64,000 bases of DNA from Erodium maritimum. Lineage: Eukaryota; Streptophyta; Magnoliopsida; Geraniales; Geraniaceae. Below are positions 24,101-34,934 of this stretch, piece after piece; the stretch's first letter is position 1; each line of letters starts with the position of its first letter. The notes below the pieces were generated by a model. That model had not been told where the DNA came from. It made no database searches and saw nothing but the letters and a program-made list of their open reading frames with translations. The DNA is taken from positions 60,745,675 through 60,809,674 of the forward strand of contig OY997594.1 in assembly GCA_963921825.1 (NCBI GenBank). Direction: 5' to 3'. The position numbers and the translations under genes are program-made.

Positions 24101-25914
24101 AGTACTCCTAATATCGATAAGTTCACAATCAACCTCCAGGCATGGTCATATGCCTCCAGTAATTCTACTATCAACCAGTTCACTGCTCCTACGGCACTAC
24201 TAAGTGTCACATGCATTTCCAAACTTTGATAACCTATTTAACCCACGACACCCCAAGTGTCACATGAATTTCTAATATTCGATAACCTACTTAACCCACG
24301 ACACCCCAAGTGTCACATGCAATTCTACTGTTAACTTTCCCTAGTCAGGGCCGAGATCCGGCTACTTTTCCATACCTCGTGCGTGTTCTCCAAAAGACAA
24401 CCAACAAGCTCCGGTGTGATCTCAGTCACTCACCCAGCTTTCCCTTGCCTCGGTCCGTGGCACGATCTAAAAGAACACAATTTAAAGGCACTTAACGACT
24501 CGTAGGAATAAACTGAAATCATTAAACTTGATGCCCAAACTTAACCCCGACAATGTCGATCACTCCCAAACTCTCCAAATACTCGACATTGTCGATAAGG
24601 GACCCGTAAAGGCCCGATTCGCCCGACATGGCGAATCTGCCCGGATTTTGTAAATGCCCTTCCGGGGCTCCAAAAATTCCCGTTTTCGTTTCTACGGTCT
24701 TAGAATAATTCAAGGGTCCCAATGTACTTGACAGAGTCGAATTCCGACTTCCGAGTCAATTAATTACCGTTTCAAGTTTCTAAAACCCGTTAATTATAAT
24801 TTTTCCAATTTAATTCCAATTTTCGATTCGGTTATGGATAAATGGTCCGGGGAACGTTTTAAACCTCCCGAACACTAAACCCGAGCACATGAGCACGTGG
24901 GCCCCACCCGGCCCAACTTGGCCGTGGGCCCTAGGGCTTAAATGGGCCCGGCCCACCATGGTGGTGGCCGGCCCTAGCTCCGGCCAGCCACCTCACATGG
25001 TGGCCGGCCACCCCCTATGGTGGTCGGAGCTCCGGCCAGCCACCTCACATGGTGGCCGGCCACCCCCTATGGTGGCCGGAGCTCCTCCCGAGCTCCCGGT
25101 CGCCGGAAAACGTTCCCCTTCCCCTCCAAACACCTCCAAAACGTCTCCAACAATTCCCCCAACCTCAAAGCACCCTAAACTAATAGTTTTACACAAACCC
25201 TAACTTCCAAAATTAATCAAAACGAGAATCGGTTTGGTGTATACCGTAGAGGAGAACGAGGGGAGTGCACTTCCTCCTTGCCTTGAGATGATCCAATGGA
25301 TGGATGACGTGAATAGTAAGCAAAAAACCCTAGCTCCCTCTCTTCTTCTTCTCCTTCTCTCTCTAACCCTTTCTTCTTCTTTTTTATTTTTCTTTCTCTT
25401 TCTACCCTAATGGCTGAACCCCCTAATGTCTCCCACCTCTCATTTCCCCCCCAAAACTAACACCACCACTTGTTGGACAAGTGGCAAGGTGGGTCCCACA
25501 CCTTTTTGAAACAATATCTAGAAGATATTTTCCAATCAGATTCGCAAAAATCGGACGTTTCGGGCCCTGAACGGGCACTTTTTCCTCAAAAATTACGAAA
25601 CTTCACGGGCTACAAGGAAACGGCTCAACTAAGACCGTTGCGACGACGGCTAAGCTTTTTGGATCCAAAACGGTCCTCGAATGGACCAAAACGTCGCTCG
25701 GTTGACTTTTCCAGCGAAAAGTCAACATTTTCCAAACTGATCAGAAAGTTGCCCTGAGTCCCCCGGAACTCACTTTGGTCGATAACAGGGTCAACTTAAG
25801 TCCGGTATGACCCTCGGGGTCCAATTCCGGTTCAATTCAGTGTCTGCTGAAAAAAATTTAAATTTTCCTGTTTTTCGCAGGTTTTACCGGCGTTGACCGG
25901 GAGTGGTTATTACA
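21128..25914 (-). mobile_element. Solo LTR of the chromovirus family, reverse orientation
   Basis: Starts TGTCACGCCCC and ends GGTTATTACA: the reverse complement of the LTR at 5234-8057 with matching ends and no internal region. Flanking GATAA (21123-21127) and GACAA (25915-25919) are a 5-bp target duplication with one change. The empty site survives in unit copy 1 near 13860 (GGGAAAAACTTGGCCG). It contains a nested solo LTR (21915-23602). Without that insert it is about 3.1 kb, slightly longer than the 3' LTR, partly through more minisatellite units. Confidence 0.93.
21915..23602 (+). mobile_element. Nested solo LTR of a second family (1688 bp)
   Basis: Begins TGTTAGTCTTAGTGCCCG and ends GAGACCCAACA; it sits inside the reverse chromovirus LTR. 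Exact 5-bp target duplication GTTTC at 21910-21914 and 23603-23607. No primer site, polypurine tract or internal region is attached, so it is a solo LTR left by recombination. The family was not identified; the short reading frames inside have no recognised domain. It is younger than the LTR it interrupts. Confidence 0.9.
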
Positions 25915-25960
25915 GACAAAACTTGGCCGACGATACGAATGTCGGTATTATCCAAAGCCG

Positions 25961-26624
25961 AAAAAGTTGATTATAAGACCGACTGTTTGTGTTCGTCTTC
26001 CAAAAAAGTTATGTGTCATGTCATATAAAGATTCTCGAAAATAACATCATATTCGAGACTGAATTTGATGTGAATCACATGAAAAGGCTTTCTACGTATA
26101 AAAGGGAAATGGAAAACTTTAACTGTTTAAAACTATAATTATAACCAGATGATTACCATAATGAGATCACGGGCCTATATTAATTAACTTATATTAAAAA
26201 AATTCTACATAATCATCATTTTCGTGAAGTGCATTACAACATAATCCATAGAGGATTATCAGGTGTGAAAAAACTCAAATGATGTGTTTTCACTTGTAAA
26301 TACTAAATATTGTAAATGGTTATATTGAGTTTTGGAGATTAAAAAAACAACATTTCTGATATTAAGGCCAATACAGAAGAAATGTCTCCCAACGGCTCTG
26401 ATTCCGTATCTTACAATATACATAACAACTTGGTTTGTAGATCCAATGGAGTTGATATCTTAGTTTCCTTGTGTTAAAACTCCAACTGAAAGCAAAGAAA
26501 GGGGAGGGTTTCGGCGATCCTCCATATCCAAGGTCGAACTAGGTTGCTTGTAATTATCATCTCTCAATTTCCACCTGTCAGTACCATGTATGTATGACAT
26601 CGTTGTACTCTGCAGGAAAATGTG
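25961..26624 (+). other. Upstream region of the first zinc-finger gene
   Basis: AT-rich sequence with no reading frame. It presumably includes the promoter of the gene at 26698. No repeat ends were recognised. Confidence 0.5.
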
Positions 26625-26632
26625 TATAAATA
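26625..26632 (+). promoter_or_regulatory. TATA box of first C2H2 gene
   Basis: TATAAATA followed by GAGGAG, 66 bases before the chosen ATG at 26698. This spacing gives a short 5' UTR and argues against the upstream in-frame ATG at 26590, which would precede the TATA box. Confidence 0.7.
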
Positions 26633-26697
26633 GAGGAGCCTCCACATGCTCAACTTCACCATCAACAACAATATTTCTCTTACATATCATAGCAAGC

Positions 26698-27042
26698 ATG
26701 TATAATTTCACAATGCAAGGCCAACCAATCTGCCCTGGAGAAACCTCGAACAAGGGGAAGAAGATGGGTGCAACACTGAGCTTGGTGTCACCGACCATGT
26801 ACCAGTGCCACAGGTGCTCCAAAGTCTTCACCTCCCCGCAGTCCTTGGGCGGCCACCAAAACTCTCACCGCCAAAAGAGGAGGGAACGTAAAAGGAAGAA
26901 ATCGGAACCAAGCAAGGAAGAGGAGAAGTTGGAGATCGAAGACACAAACAGTTCTTGTGATGATAATTACACCCTTGTTATGCCCACCAACACAGGAGAA
27001 AGAAGTTGCTACGGAGCTCAATCTGATTCCTGCAAGCGATGA
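26698..27042 (+). CDS. Single C2H2 zinc-finger protein (plant QxLGGHQ type)
   Basis: 114 residues, intronless. One finger of the plant EPF/C1-1i type: Cys37 and Cys40 (YQCHRC), the QSLGGHQ core and His53/His57. These proteins bind short DNA sites through the QALGGH helix and act in the nucleus, usually in development or stress control. The finger is followed by a basic stretch (residues 59-68, RRERKRKK), a likely nuclear localisation signal, then an acidic Glu-rich part. No LxLxL EAR repression motif is seen at the C-terminus. The start was chosen because it lies 66 bases below a TATAAATA box; Met6 is an alternative. The core differs from canonical QALGGH by Ser for Ala. A second gene with the same finger type is at 34078; similarity outside the finger is slight. 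The specific orthologue is not resolved. Confidence 0.85.
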   Translation: MYNFTMQGQPICPGETSNKGKKMGATLSLVSPTMYQCHRCSKVFTSPQSLGGHQNSHRQKRRERKRKKSEPSKEEEKLEIEDTNSSCDDNYTLVMPTNTGERSCYGAQSDSCKR

Positions 27043-27617
27043 TCAATTGAATTTGAACTTAAGCCTCTGAATAAATGATGTTGATTTAATGTCTATAGGT
27101 ATATTATATTTTCAATAAGGATCATATATGGGTTTTCAACCCTTAGTAAGAATAAAAAAAAATAAAAAAATAAAAAAAACTGCTCTAACATATATTATAT
27201 TTAAGTAAAAAAAAGTAAAAGAAGGATCAAAGATCCTATATGGGTTTCCATTCCTTTGTAAGAATAAAAACAAAATTGTAAAATGAAAAAAAGTGTTATT
27301 ATATAATAATATAGTTGAAACTTATAATAAGTGAATTTGATTATATATAGTTATGTTATGTTGTGTTTGTTTATATTTTTGGAGTGTTGTTTAGTTTGAT
27401 ACATCTTCATCTGCATATATGTATTCCAATATTCTATATGCAATTGTTATCATCAAATTATTTATTTGCAAAGAATGTTCACTCTAATATACAACATTTA
27501 AAATACATATCTAACCACTAATTCATATGCGTTTCTAAGAAATAAATATACAGATTCTCGATGTTTTTTTATATCATACTACATGGTTAGAGAATATGTA
27601 CTTCACGGTTTTGCTCC
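27043..27617. other. AT-rich intergenic stretch
   Basis: Downstream of the finger gene; probable 3' UTR near the start. It holds a short near-duplication (GGATCA...TATATGGGTTT at about 27119 and 27224) and A-rich runs. Nothing else was recognised. Confidence 0.5.
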
Positions 27618-27633
27618 AACAATACTAATTCAG

Positions 27634-28564
27634 ACCCTGTGGAAGCTGAAAAAGGCTTATCTATATCTTACAAGGATCCTTCTATTAGTACAACTCGTTC
27701 TAATTCAGGAAATCCTTCGGTTTCTAATTTGCGTGTAGCGCAAGCCTATTCTCCTCCACAAAAATCTGGGAAGCGACAAAAGAAAATTAAAGCCTAAGTT
27801 TCATATCAGACGCCGGTTCTTTCTCAGGCAATTCCTAGAAGCAAAGATCGTGAGACTCGTCTAGAGAATTGGGATTATGTAAAGCAGGTTGGAATTAAAG
27901 TGTTGAAATCTATTGACTCTGCTATAGATCAATTCAACAACCTAGATTTGGAGGTGCCTGAACGCCTGGATTTGGAAGGTGATGAGGATGACTTTTATGA
28001 GGACATTTGTGACGATGAGGAACTGGATGCTTTTGAGTCTGTTCCTCCACCTCTATTCCTCAAATGAGTAACATCTTTCTCTCATCCTTTATAAGAAGTT
28101 GTGGTTTTCTTTGTAACTGAGAGTATGCTTTTTCTCCTGCTGAAAAAGCCTCGGGTGGTCTATTGTTACTCTGGAAAGAAGTCTTTCTTTGTTGTCCCTA
28201 TGAAGATTGCTTCTTTGTGGATTGGTCTGTGGGTGGGATCTCAGTCCCCATTAGTTATGATACATGTATATGCTCCGTCCAGGCAGAGCACAGTTATGGG
28301 AAGAGATTGGTACCTACAGTTCATTTCAATGATCTTGTGGAGCGCGGCTGCGTTTTTTTGTTTGCTATTTTTCCTGCAGATGTTTTGAAGTTTTAAGTTT
28401 TTTTTTTTTGTGTGTGTATATTTCTTGGTTTTTAATGGTACAAGCAATTATCGTTTTATTTCTTTATTGTTTAGTTTATTCAAAATCGACCTCTTCGGTC
28501 TGGCATTTTGCTTTCACTGTACTCCTCTTCTAGTATAATGAAATTTCCCCTCGTTTATAATAAA
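27634..28564 (+). mobile_element. Internally deleted LINE remnant
   Basis: Flanks AACAATACTAATTCAG (27618-27633) and AACAATACTCATTTAG (28565-28580) are a 16-bp target duplication with two differences. An ORF1-like C-terminal part reads openly at about 27850-28065 (RLENWDYVKQVGIKVLKSID, acidic tail DLEGDEDDFYEDICDDEE). After it comes an ORF2-like scrap: ASGGLLLLWKEVF, similar to the endonuclease region of plant L1-type LINEs. The 3' end is T-rich and closes with ATAATAAAAAC. Most of ORF2 (endonuclease and RT) is missing, so it cannot move itself. Confidence 0.75.
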
Positions 28565-28580
28565 AACAATACTCATTTAG

Positions 28581-29206
28581 CTAGTTATTGATAATTAGGG
28601 GCTTGTCTTATCACACATTATTTCATTAAGATTGAAGAGAATATATTCACTAAAGAGAATTTGAAATGTTAAAATATTCCTTACAATGTATTCGAATTAC
28701 ACTTACAATAATAAGCTGAGTTATTAACTAGTAGGGTAATTAATTAGACTTATTATTAACATCTAGAAAACATATTTATCTACCAAAGGTTTTATAATGC
28801 ACGACATTTTAAAATAATAAAAGTTCGTTATATTATAGTTTTATACAAGAAATGCCTATCATATCAAATTATGGAAAAAAATTAACTTAGTTCGTTAGTC
28901 ACATGCAGAAAATATTCGTCCACATTGCATGTTTAACTATATTTAATAAGAAAACAACTATGTACCTTGGTAACTTCTGTCAAAATACGGAATTATCAAT
29001 TAGATTTTATTATTAGGTACAGAGAATATTCTTGTACGTCATCAATAACTTACGACATAAATGAGTTTGGTAAAAGAAGTCATATATACTTGGGGCTTCC
29101 TTCGAAACCTCGAAATAATCAATTAAATTTTTATGTGTCTAAAAAACATTCTTCTACGTCATATGTTTAATAACTTAATGAGAACTTAAACAATGAAACT
29201 ACGTTA
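28581..29206. other. AT-rich intergenic stretch
   Basis: Contains 28852-28922, which resembles 13935-14000 downstream of unit copy 1 (AAATGCCTATCATATCAAA). Two related AT-rich pieces (about 28966-29010 and 29090-29165, each with ACGTCAT) appear duplicated. No gene. Confidence 0.5.
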
Positions 29207-29214
29207 TATTAAAA

Positions 29215-30647
29215 GGGAAATTTCACAAAATATGCTTCATAATAGTATAAATTTGTTTTCTATGCTAGCATAGTTCAAAATTTGAAAAATATGCTTTTCA
29301 ATTGTTTTAGGACAATAATACCCTCATTCTAATTTAAATAAGATAATTCATAGTTTATTAATTCTTTTAAATCTATATTCAAAATAAATATTTAGTTTTA
29401 AAATAAAATATTTTAAAATTATTAAAATAATATTTTATTTTCTTAAAAAAATCAAATATTTTTGATAAATATTTTTAACAAGATAATTCAACGATAACTT
29501 TTCAAACAAAAATATTATACTTCATTATTTTTTTCAGTTTTATTAATTATTAAATTTCTATTTTTTAAAATCGGATTATTTTGATAAATATAATTTGAAA
29601 GATAATTAAGTTTTATAAAAATAAAATTTATTAGTTACTAAATTCATATTTTACTTATAGAATAATTTGAAAAATAAATTAAAATCTGTTTTTTCATGAT
29701 TAATAAAATATGAATGTAGTAACTAATAAAATTGAACAAAATATTATTTTTATAAATAAATTTTATTAGTTAATAAATTCTTATTTTAATTTTAAAAATA
29801 AATTAAAATCAGAATTTTATAATTGATAAAATATATTTTAAATTTAATTATCTTTCTAAACTTATTATCAGTGTATTCCCTTTTTTAAAATAAATTAAAA
29901 TCTGATTTTTATAATTAATAATACTAAAAAAAAATATTTTCTGATATATGAATATATAACAGAAAAGAATAATTTTTATATATTTTATTCTATATTATTA
30001 ATTTTTAAAATCAGATCTGAATTTATTTTTATATAAAAAACAGGTTACTTAGATAAATAATTTTTAAAGATAATTAAATTTGTAATATATTTTATTAATT
30101 ATGAAAATAAGATTTTAATTTTTAATTTATTTTTCAAATTAAATTTTAAAAAATAAAATACGAATTTAATAACAAATAAAATTGTATAAAAATATATTTT
30201 ATTATAAAATCGAAATTATTTTTCAAAAGTTACCATTATAAAATTTAATTATCTTTCAAATTATATAGTTATCAAAATAATCCGATTTTAAAAATAATAA
30301 TTATAATAGGAATTTAATAATTAATAAAAATGAAAAAAATAATGAAGTATAATATTTTTGTTTGAAAAATTATCGTTGAATTATATTTGTATATATATTT
30401 ATCAAAATAATTTTATTTTTTTAAAAAAAAATATAATTTATAAAATTTAAAATTATTTTATTTAAAAACTGAATATTTATTTTGAAAATAGATTTAAATG
30501 AATTAATAAACTATGAATTATATTTTTAAATTAGAATGAGGGTATTATTGTCCTAAAACAATTGAAAAACATATTTTTCAAATTTTGAACTATTCTAGCA
30601 TAGAAAACAAAATATACCATTATGAAGCATATTTTATGAAATTTCCC
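29215..30647. mobile_element. Long-palindrome foldback MITE (1.43 kb)
   Basis: The two ends GGGAAATTTCACAAAATATG / ...TTTTATGAAATTTCCC continue as inverted copies deep into the element, so nearly the whole length can fold into one hairpin. Flanks are exact TATTAAAA (29207-29214 and 30648-30655): 8 bp, or 9 if one mismatched base is counted, fitting hAT or Mutator. No coding capacity. The AT-rich core shares AAATCTGATTTT-like motifs with the MULEs at 14396 and 30879. A transcript across it would form long double-stranded RNA. Confidence 0.85.
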
Positions 30648-30878
30648 TATTAAAACTGTACACTACACGACAAATTTGATTAAAGAAGACTTAAATATGC
30701 TCGGAGCTCCCCATCAAACTATTTAGACAATATTATTTTATATCACATGTTTAATAATTGACGACAATTTAAACGGTAAAAATTTGGTATATGATAGTTA
30801 TACATAATACGAGAAATTTCAAAATATTTCAAGAAACGTTACATTACCAGGATACACAATAGGACATATTTAATATAT

Positions 30879-33851
30879 GGGTAATTTTCACCTCAATACC
30901 CTAACTATTGATTTTTTTTCACCTCAGTATCCAATCTATTTTTAGTGGCACCTCAATACCCTATATTGTCATTTTGTGTCACTTTGATACCTACCATTAA
31001 CTTTCCATCCATTTTGGATGGAAAATGGTCATGTGCTTTTCACATGACCCTATCTTTTCAAAAAATTCCGAAATTACCCTATTTAAAATATATTATTGAA
31101 ATAATAATTAAAACTAAACTAATCTAATCTAACTTAAACAAAACTAAACTAATCTAATCTAACTTAAACTAAACTAATCTAATCTAACCTAAATATCTAA
31201 TTTAAACTAACTCAACACACACTCAGCACACACCAAACAAATATTAACATACGCCTTTACTTTTCTCTCTCAAAACTCATCCCCTCCTTCAGACCCTAGC
31301 CGACCCTTCTTCTTCTCAGATCTGATGTCTTCATCTTTGTCTTTGTGGAAGTTCGTCAGAAGCTCGGCTGAGTCGGGGAGAAGCGAGGCGAGGCGAATCG
31401 GGACTGAGTTGGAGCTCGTCCTCGTCTTCTCTGTCCACGGCTACGTCCTCAGGCAGAGATCTGAGACTCGAAAGGTCGTTGGTGAGGTTCGAGGAGACCA
31501 CATTGGTCATGGCGGAACTACAACGGCGGAACGGCGACGGGTTAGGGATTCAAAGCTTTCTGGCTTCTTCTCTATGCTAAGATCTGAACCCGTCTTCTTC
31601 TCCGTGCTCAGATCTGGCGAGGTTGTGGGTATGGGGAAATATCACTTTTCTAGATCTATTTCAGAGCTCATGTCCGACGAGGTCGTGGTTGTGCCGAAAT
31701 ATCACTTTTTGGCACTTGATATAAACCTGTTTTTTTGTTTGGTTGGAGTTTTGAGAGTGAACAAAATTTTTGGATGAGTGAACAAATGATTTCTTGATTA
31801 GTGTTTGCATGATTTAGGAACTTTTTGTTTGATTCATTGATTGATTCATCGTGGGTGATGTTGTGGAGTAACTTCAATTGATTTTGGAACCACGGAGGAT
31901 TGTGTGAAGCATAGATCTTGCACTGTGAGAATTTGGATTTGGTTGAAGGATGAACTTAACATTTAGAGAAATCAAAAAGGAAATTAAAAAATAGTTTAGG
32001 TATTATTAAATATTAATGATGAAATTAAAGAATTATAATAAAAAAATACAATCTGAATTATATATATTTTTTAAATTAAAATCCGGTTTACATATAATTT
32101 TTAAAACAAAATCTGATTGTATATATATGTTTTGGCGCAGCCGCTCTCTCCAAACCTAGGGTTTAGGGGTGGTTTTTTTGCGATTACCTCATCTCACAGC
32201 AGCAATCTTCATGGTTTCGACTGGGGATTTGTCAGGGAGAGAGGTTGGGCTTGTTGCAGAGCTCCCCCGGGAACTGAGCAGGCCGAAGCCGGAGACAAGG
32301 GCGGACCGGGACGTGGAGGGCGACGGTTTAGTGCGGTCCGTTGCGATGGACGAGAGGTCTGTCGCGGCGGCCCAAGCGTTGACGATGCGCCGTGAGGGTG
32401 TTTCGACGACGTTTCTCTCGTCTCAGAAAAAGGATCTCGGCGACCGAGAAGATCGGGGGGTGGGGAACAGACTCCACGCGGCGTCGAGACTAGTACTACG
32501 CCGAACTCCGGCCAAGGGGACGCGGCCGAGAGTTGCTGGCAAGAGTGTGCCGGAGAAGGTGATGCCCGGCGGGGAGGGGTTCCGCTGGAACATGAGGCTG
32601 GGATCGGAGCCTACTGCCACGACTATGGCGATGGAGTAGTCGCCAGAGAAGATAGCGTGGTGGCGAAGGAAGGGCGAAGTTCCCGCGGCTAGGGTTTCTT
32701 CACCATCGGCTTCGACGCTGGCTGTGGGTCGTGGACTGCTTGCGGATGCCCACAAGGTCTGGGGGAATGGGCCTGCTTGGGCCCTGTGGGCTGGGACTGG
32801 ACCGGGCTTGACCGAACACTGGACTGGACCGCATGATGGTGGACCGGGGACGTCACAGATAGCGGCGGGGGGCGTTAAGCACCCTCGCCTCCAAGAATGA
32901 GTGTCTGGGGGTCCAGGGAGGGGTTGGTCGACTGTACCTTCTCCCTGGCATATTGGTGGAAATGGTTCTGCCAACAGTCGGCAAGATGCTTCCCTACCAC
33001 TTCGGGGTCAGCAATCCCGCGTTCAGGAGCCCTACCATTATCAGTCAAGGGAGGACGACGCACGCTGACTTACCGGGGGAGTAAGCGGTCCACCACTGCA
33101 TGTTTATCCTCTGATCTGCTCGATCAGTTTCTTATGGTTGGAGTATACTGTATCGGTGTCCCCGGATGCTACCGCAGTCCCGCCCCCCCGACCGCCATTA
33201 TGTCTAAGAGCAAAATTTATTTTTCTGCACTTGTCTTTCCAATTCTGTTAGTTTGGTTTATGTATGGTGATTCCTATGTTCATGGGCACCAGCTTGCTTT
33301 AAATTAATAATATCATATTTCTCTCAAAAAAAAGTATATATATATTTTTTAAATTTAAAACTAATTTTATAATTAAAAAAATCTGATTTTATAAAAAAAA
33401 TATACTGATTTTATAATAAAAAAACTGATTTTATAATAAAAAAAATCTGATTTTATAAAAAAAATATACTGATTTTATAATATAAAAAATTAATTTTATA
33501 ATAAAAAAACTGATTTTATAATAAAAAAAATCTGATTTTATAAAAAATAAACTGATTTTTTGAAATAAAATATAATTTTTATAAAACATAAAACTGATTT
33601 TTAAAAAATAAAGAAATTAAATGAATTTTTGAAAACTAATGGCATGAGTTTGAAAATTTGACTGTTGGTGAGGGGTATTATGGACTTTTCAAATGTTTGG
33701 ATGGAAAAATGGATGGAAAATAGACTGAAACTAACGGTAGGTACTAAAGTGACACAAAATCTCATTCTAGGGTACTGAGGTGCCACTAAAAATTATTAGT
33801 GTATTAAGGTGAAAAAAATCAATAGTTAAGGTATTGAGGTGAAAATTACCC
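30879..33851. mobile_element. Non-autonomous MULE, Pack-MULE-like
   Basis: Terminal inverted repeats GGGTAATTTTCACCTCAATA... / ...TATTGAGGTGAAAATTACCC run about 180 bp with mismatches. The 9-mers TTAATATAT (30870-30878) and GTAATATAT (33852-33860) fit a 9-bp Mutator duplication with one change. A GC-rich block (31310-31780) carries a 150-codon frame starting MSSSLSLWKFVRSSAESGRS with no recognised domain; it may be captured host sequence. The rest is AT-rich with repeated AAACTGATTTTATAAT motifs. A later retroposon sits inside (32129-33333). No transposase. Confidence 0.78.
32129..33333 (+). mobile_element. RT-less LINE-like retroposon inside the MULE
   Basis: Target duplication GTATATATAT at 32119-32128 and 33334-33343 (low complexity, so moderate weight). 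It starts GTTTTGGCGCAGCCGCTCTC and ends TTAATAATATCATATTTCTCTC plus A residues, a typical plant LINE 3' end. The 1.2 kb GC-rich body has overlapping frames (such as 32169-32639) without a recognised domain. The AT-rich MULE sequence resumes on both sides. Confidence 0.78.
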
Positions 33852-33973
33852 GTAATATATTATGTGCGTACTTATTAATACGTTATTATAAGTGTCATCT
33901 TTTTCTAGTCGTGTATTTAGTACGTTACTACAATAGACTAGTTGTTCATCGAGAAAAAGAGAATCCAATATAT

Positions 33974-33981
33974 TATAAATA
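33974..33981 (+). promoter_or_regulatory. TATA box of second C2H2 gene
   Basis: TATAAATA, 97 bases before the ATG at 34078 and 115 bases right of the MULE's right target duplication. The MULE therefore abuts the core promoter. Confidence 0.6.
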
Positions 33982-34077
33982 CATGGCCTGAGGCTAGGCC
34001 TATGTAGCTACCTATTTAATTATATCTCTATAGTATTTTCTGCTTAATTATAATTATACTATATATAATTCATTTTG

Positions 34078-34356
34078 ATGGCTAGGATCAAAGGGCGACC
34101 TGCGAAATGCGTTCCTACGGAGGCGACCTGGGAGAGGGCGGGGAGGAGCGCATATGTGTGTCACGATTGCTCCAAGGAGTTCAGGAACGGCCACCAGCTC
34201 GGCGGCCACCAGAAGTCCCACCGCCCTCTCTACTCCGGCGAGCCCCTCAGGAGGAGCCACAGAAAGGCGGCGGCTCGTGCGCGCCTCGGCTTGACGAAGA
34301 GGGAGAAGGTCAAGGAAGTAGAAGCTGGTTTCAGAAGGTCAAGGAAGAAAAGCTAA
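34078..34356 (+). CDS. Small single C2H2 zinc-finger protein
   Basis: 92 residues, intronless. One plant-type finger: Cys28 and Cys31 (YVCHDC), FRNGHQLGGHQ, His44 and His48. A basic tail (residues 58-92, with RRSHRKAAARARL and RRSRKKS) should place it in the nucleus. Likely a DNA-binding regulator of the C1-1i class, whose members act in organ growth, trichome or stress programmes; the actual target is unknown. The ATG at 34078 is the first Met of the frame and lies below a TATAAATA box. The gene has GC-rich codon use in an AT-rich setting. No EAR motif is seen, and the protein is short for the class, so a C-terminal loss or a young duplicate is possible. Confidence 0.8.
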   Translation: MARIKGRPAKCVPTEATWERAGRSAYVCHDCSKEFRNGHQLGGHQKSHRPLYSGEPLRRSHRKAAARARLGLTKREKVKEVEAGFRRSRKKS

Positions 34357-34934
34357 TTATTAGTGGTGGTGAGGGTGAGGTTGATGAACTGATAATGACT
34401 TGACTAACCGTTATTGTTCGTGTTAGTCGAGTCATTATCAATAAGCTTATGATTGATTATGTTGTCTTAATCTTGTTTTATAAAAAGGAAAATATTAGGT
34501 TGATTGTAATAACAATTCATTCCAATTTTTTTTTGGATATTTGACTTCACCATCGTATTGTCCACCCAATTTGTATAAGAGATTTACAACAAGTCCCAAT
34601 CATTCAAGTGAGGCCGAGCTATGGCAACAAGGAGATCGCAGGCTGGTCATTGGTGCATATTAAATGTTGATGACTTCGTTCACATGTATTTCGACTTTTT
34701 TTTGTTCCACACAGTCGTAACTAACGTTACCGTCTCATTGGAAACAGTTTTGTGTTGGCTTCTCTTGTTTGAAATCTTAATTTGTGTCTTTTCTCGAGGG
34801 AAAGAAAAGTTTTACATGGTAAATTGTTGAGTGAAATGATAAACTTGAATCTTTTAAATCAAACTAGTCTTATTTTTATATATAATCAAAAGGATATACC
34901 TTGTGTACAGTATAATAGTCCAGTTTGTACTTCT
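34357..34934. other. 3' flank of the second zinc-finger gene
   Basis: Probable 3' UTR first: an inverted repeat (AATGACTTGACTAACCG / CGTGTTAGTCGAGTCATT, about 34395-34437) that could form a hairpin just after the stop. The rest is AT-rich; the 69-codon frame at 34621 has no recognisable features. Confidence 0.45.

Larger units (their letters stand above)
16405..25960 (+). repeat. Duplicated unit, copy 2
   Basis: Second direct copy of the unit at 9505-13910. Insertions here are a retroposon (16844-18690) and a solo LTR (21128-25914). Blocks 16405-16843, 18691-21127 and 25915-25957 align in order with copy 1 and diverge after GACGATACGAATGTCGG. Stretch 18707-19914 is non-coding. Confidence 0.85.

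Noticed and set aside
26590-26697. Upstream in-frame ATG extending the first zinc-finger protein by 36 residues
   Set aside because: A TATAAATA box lies between this ATG and the next, so transcripts should start below it.
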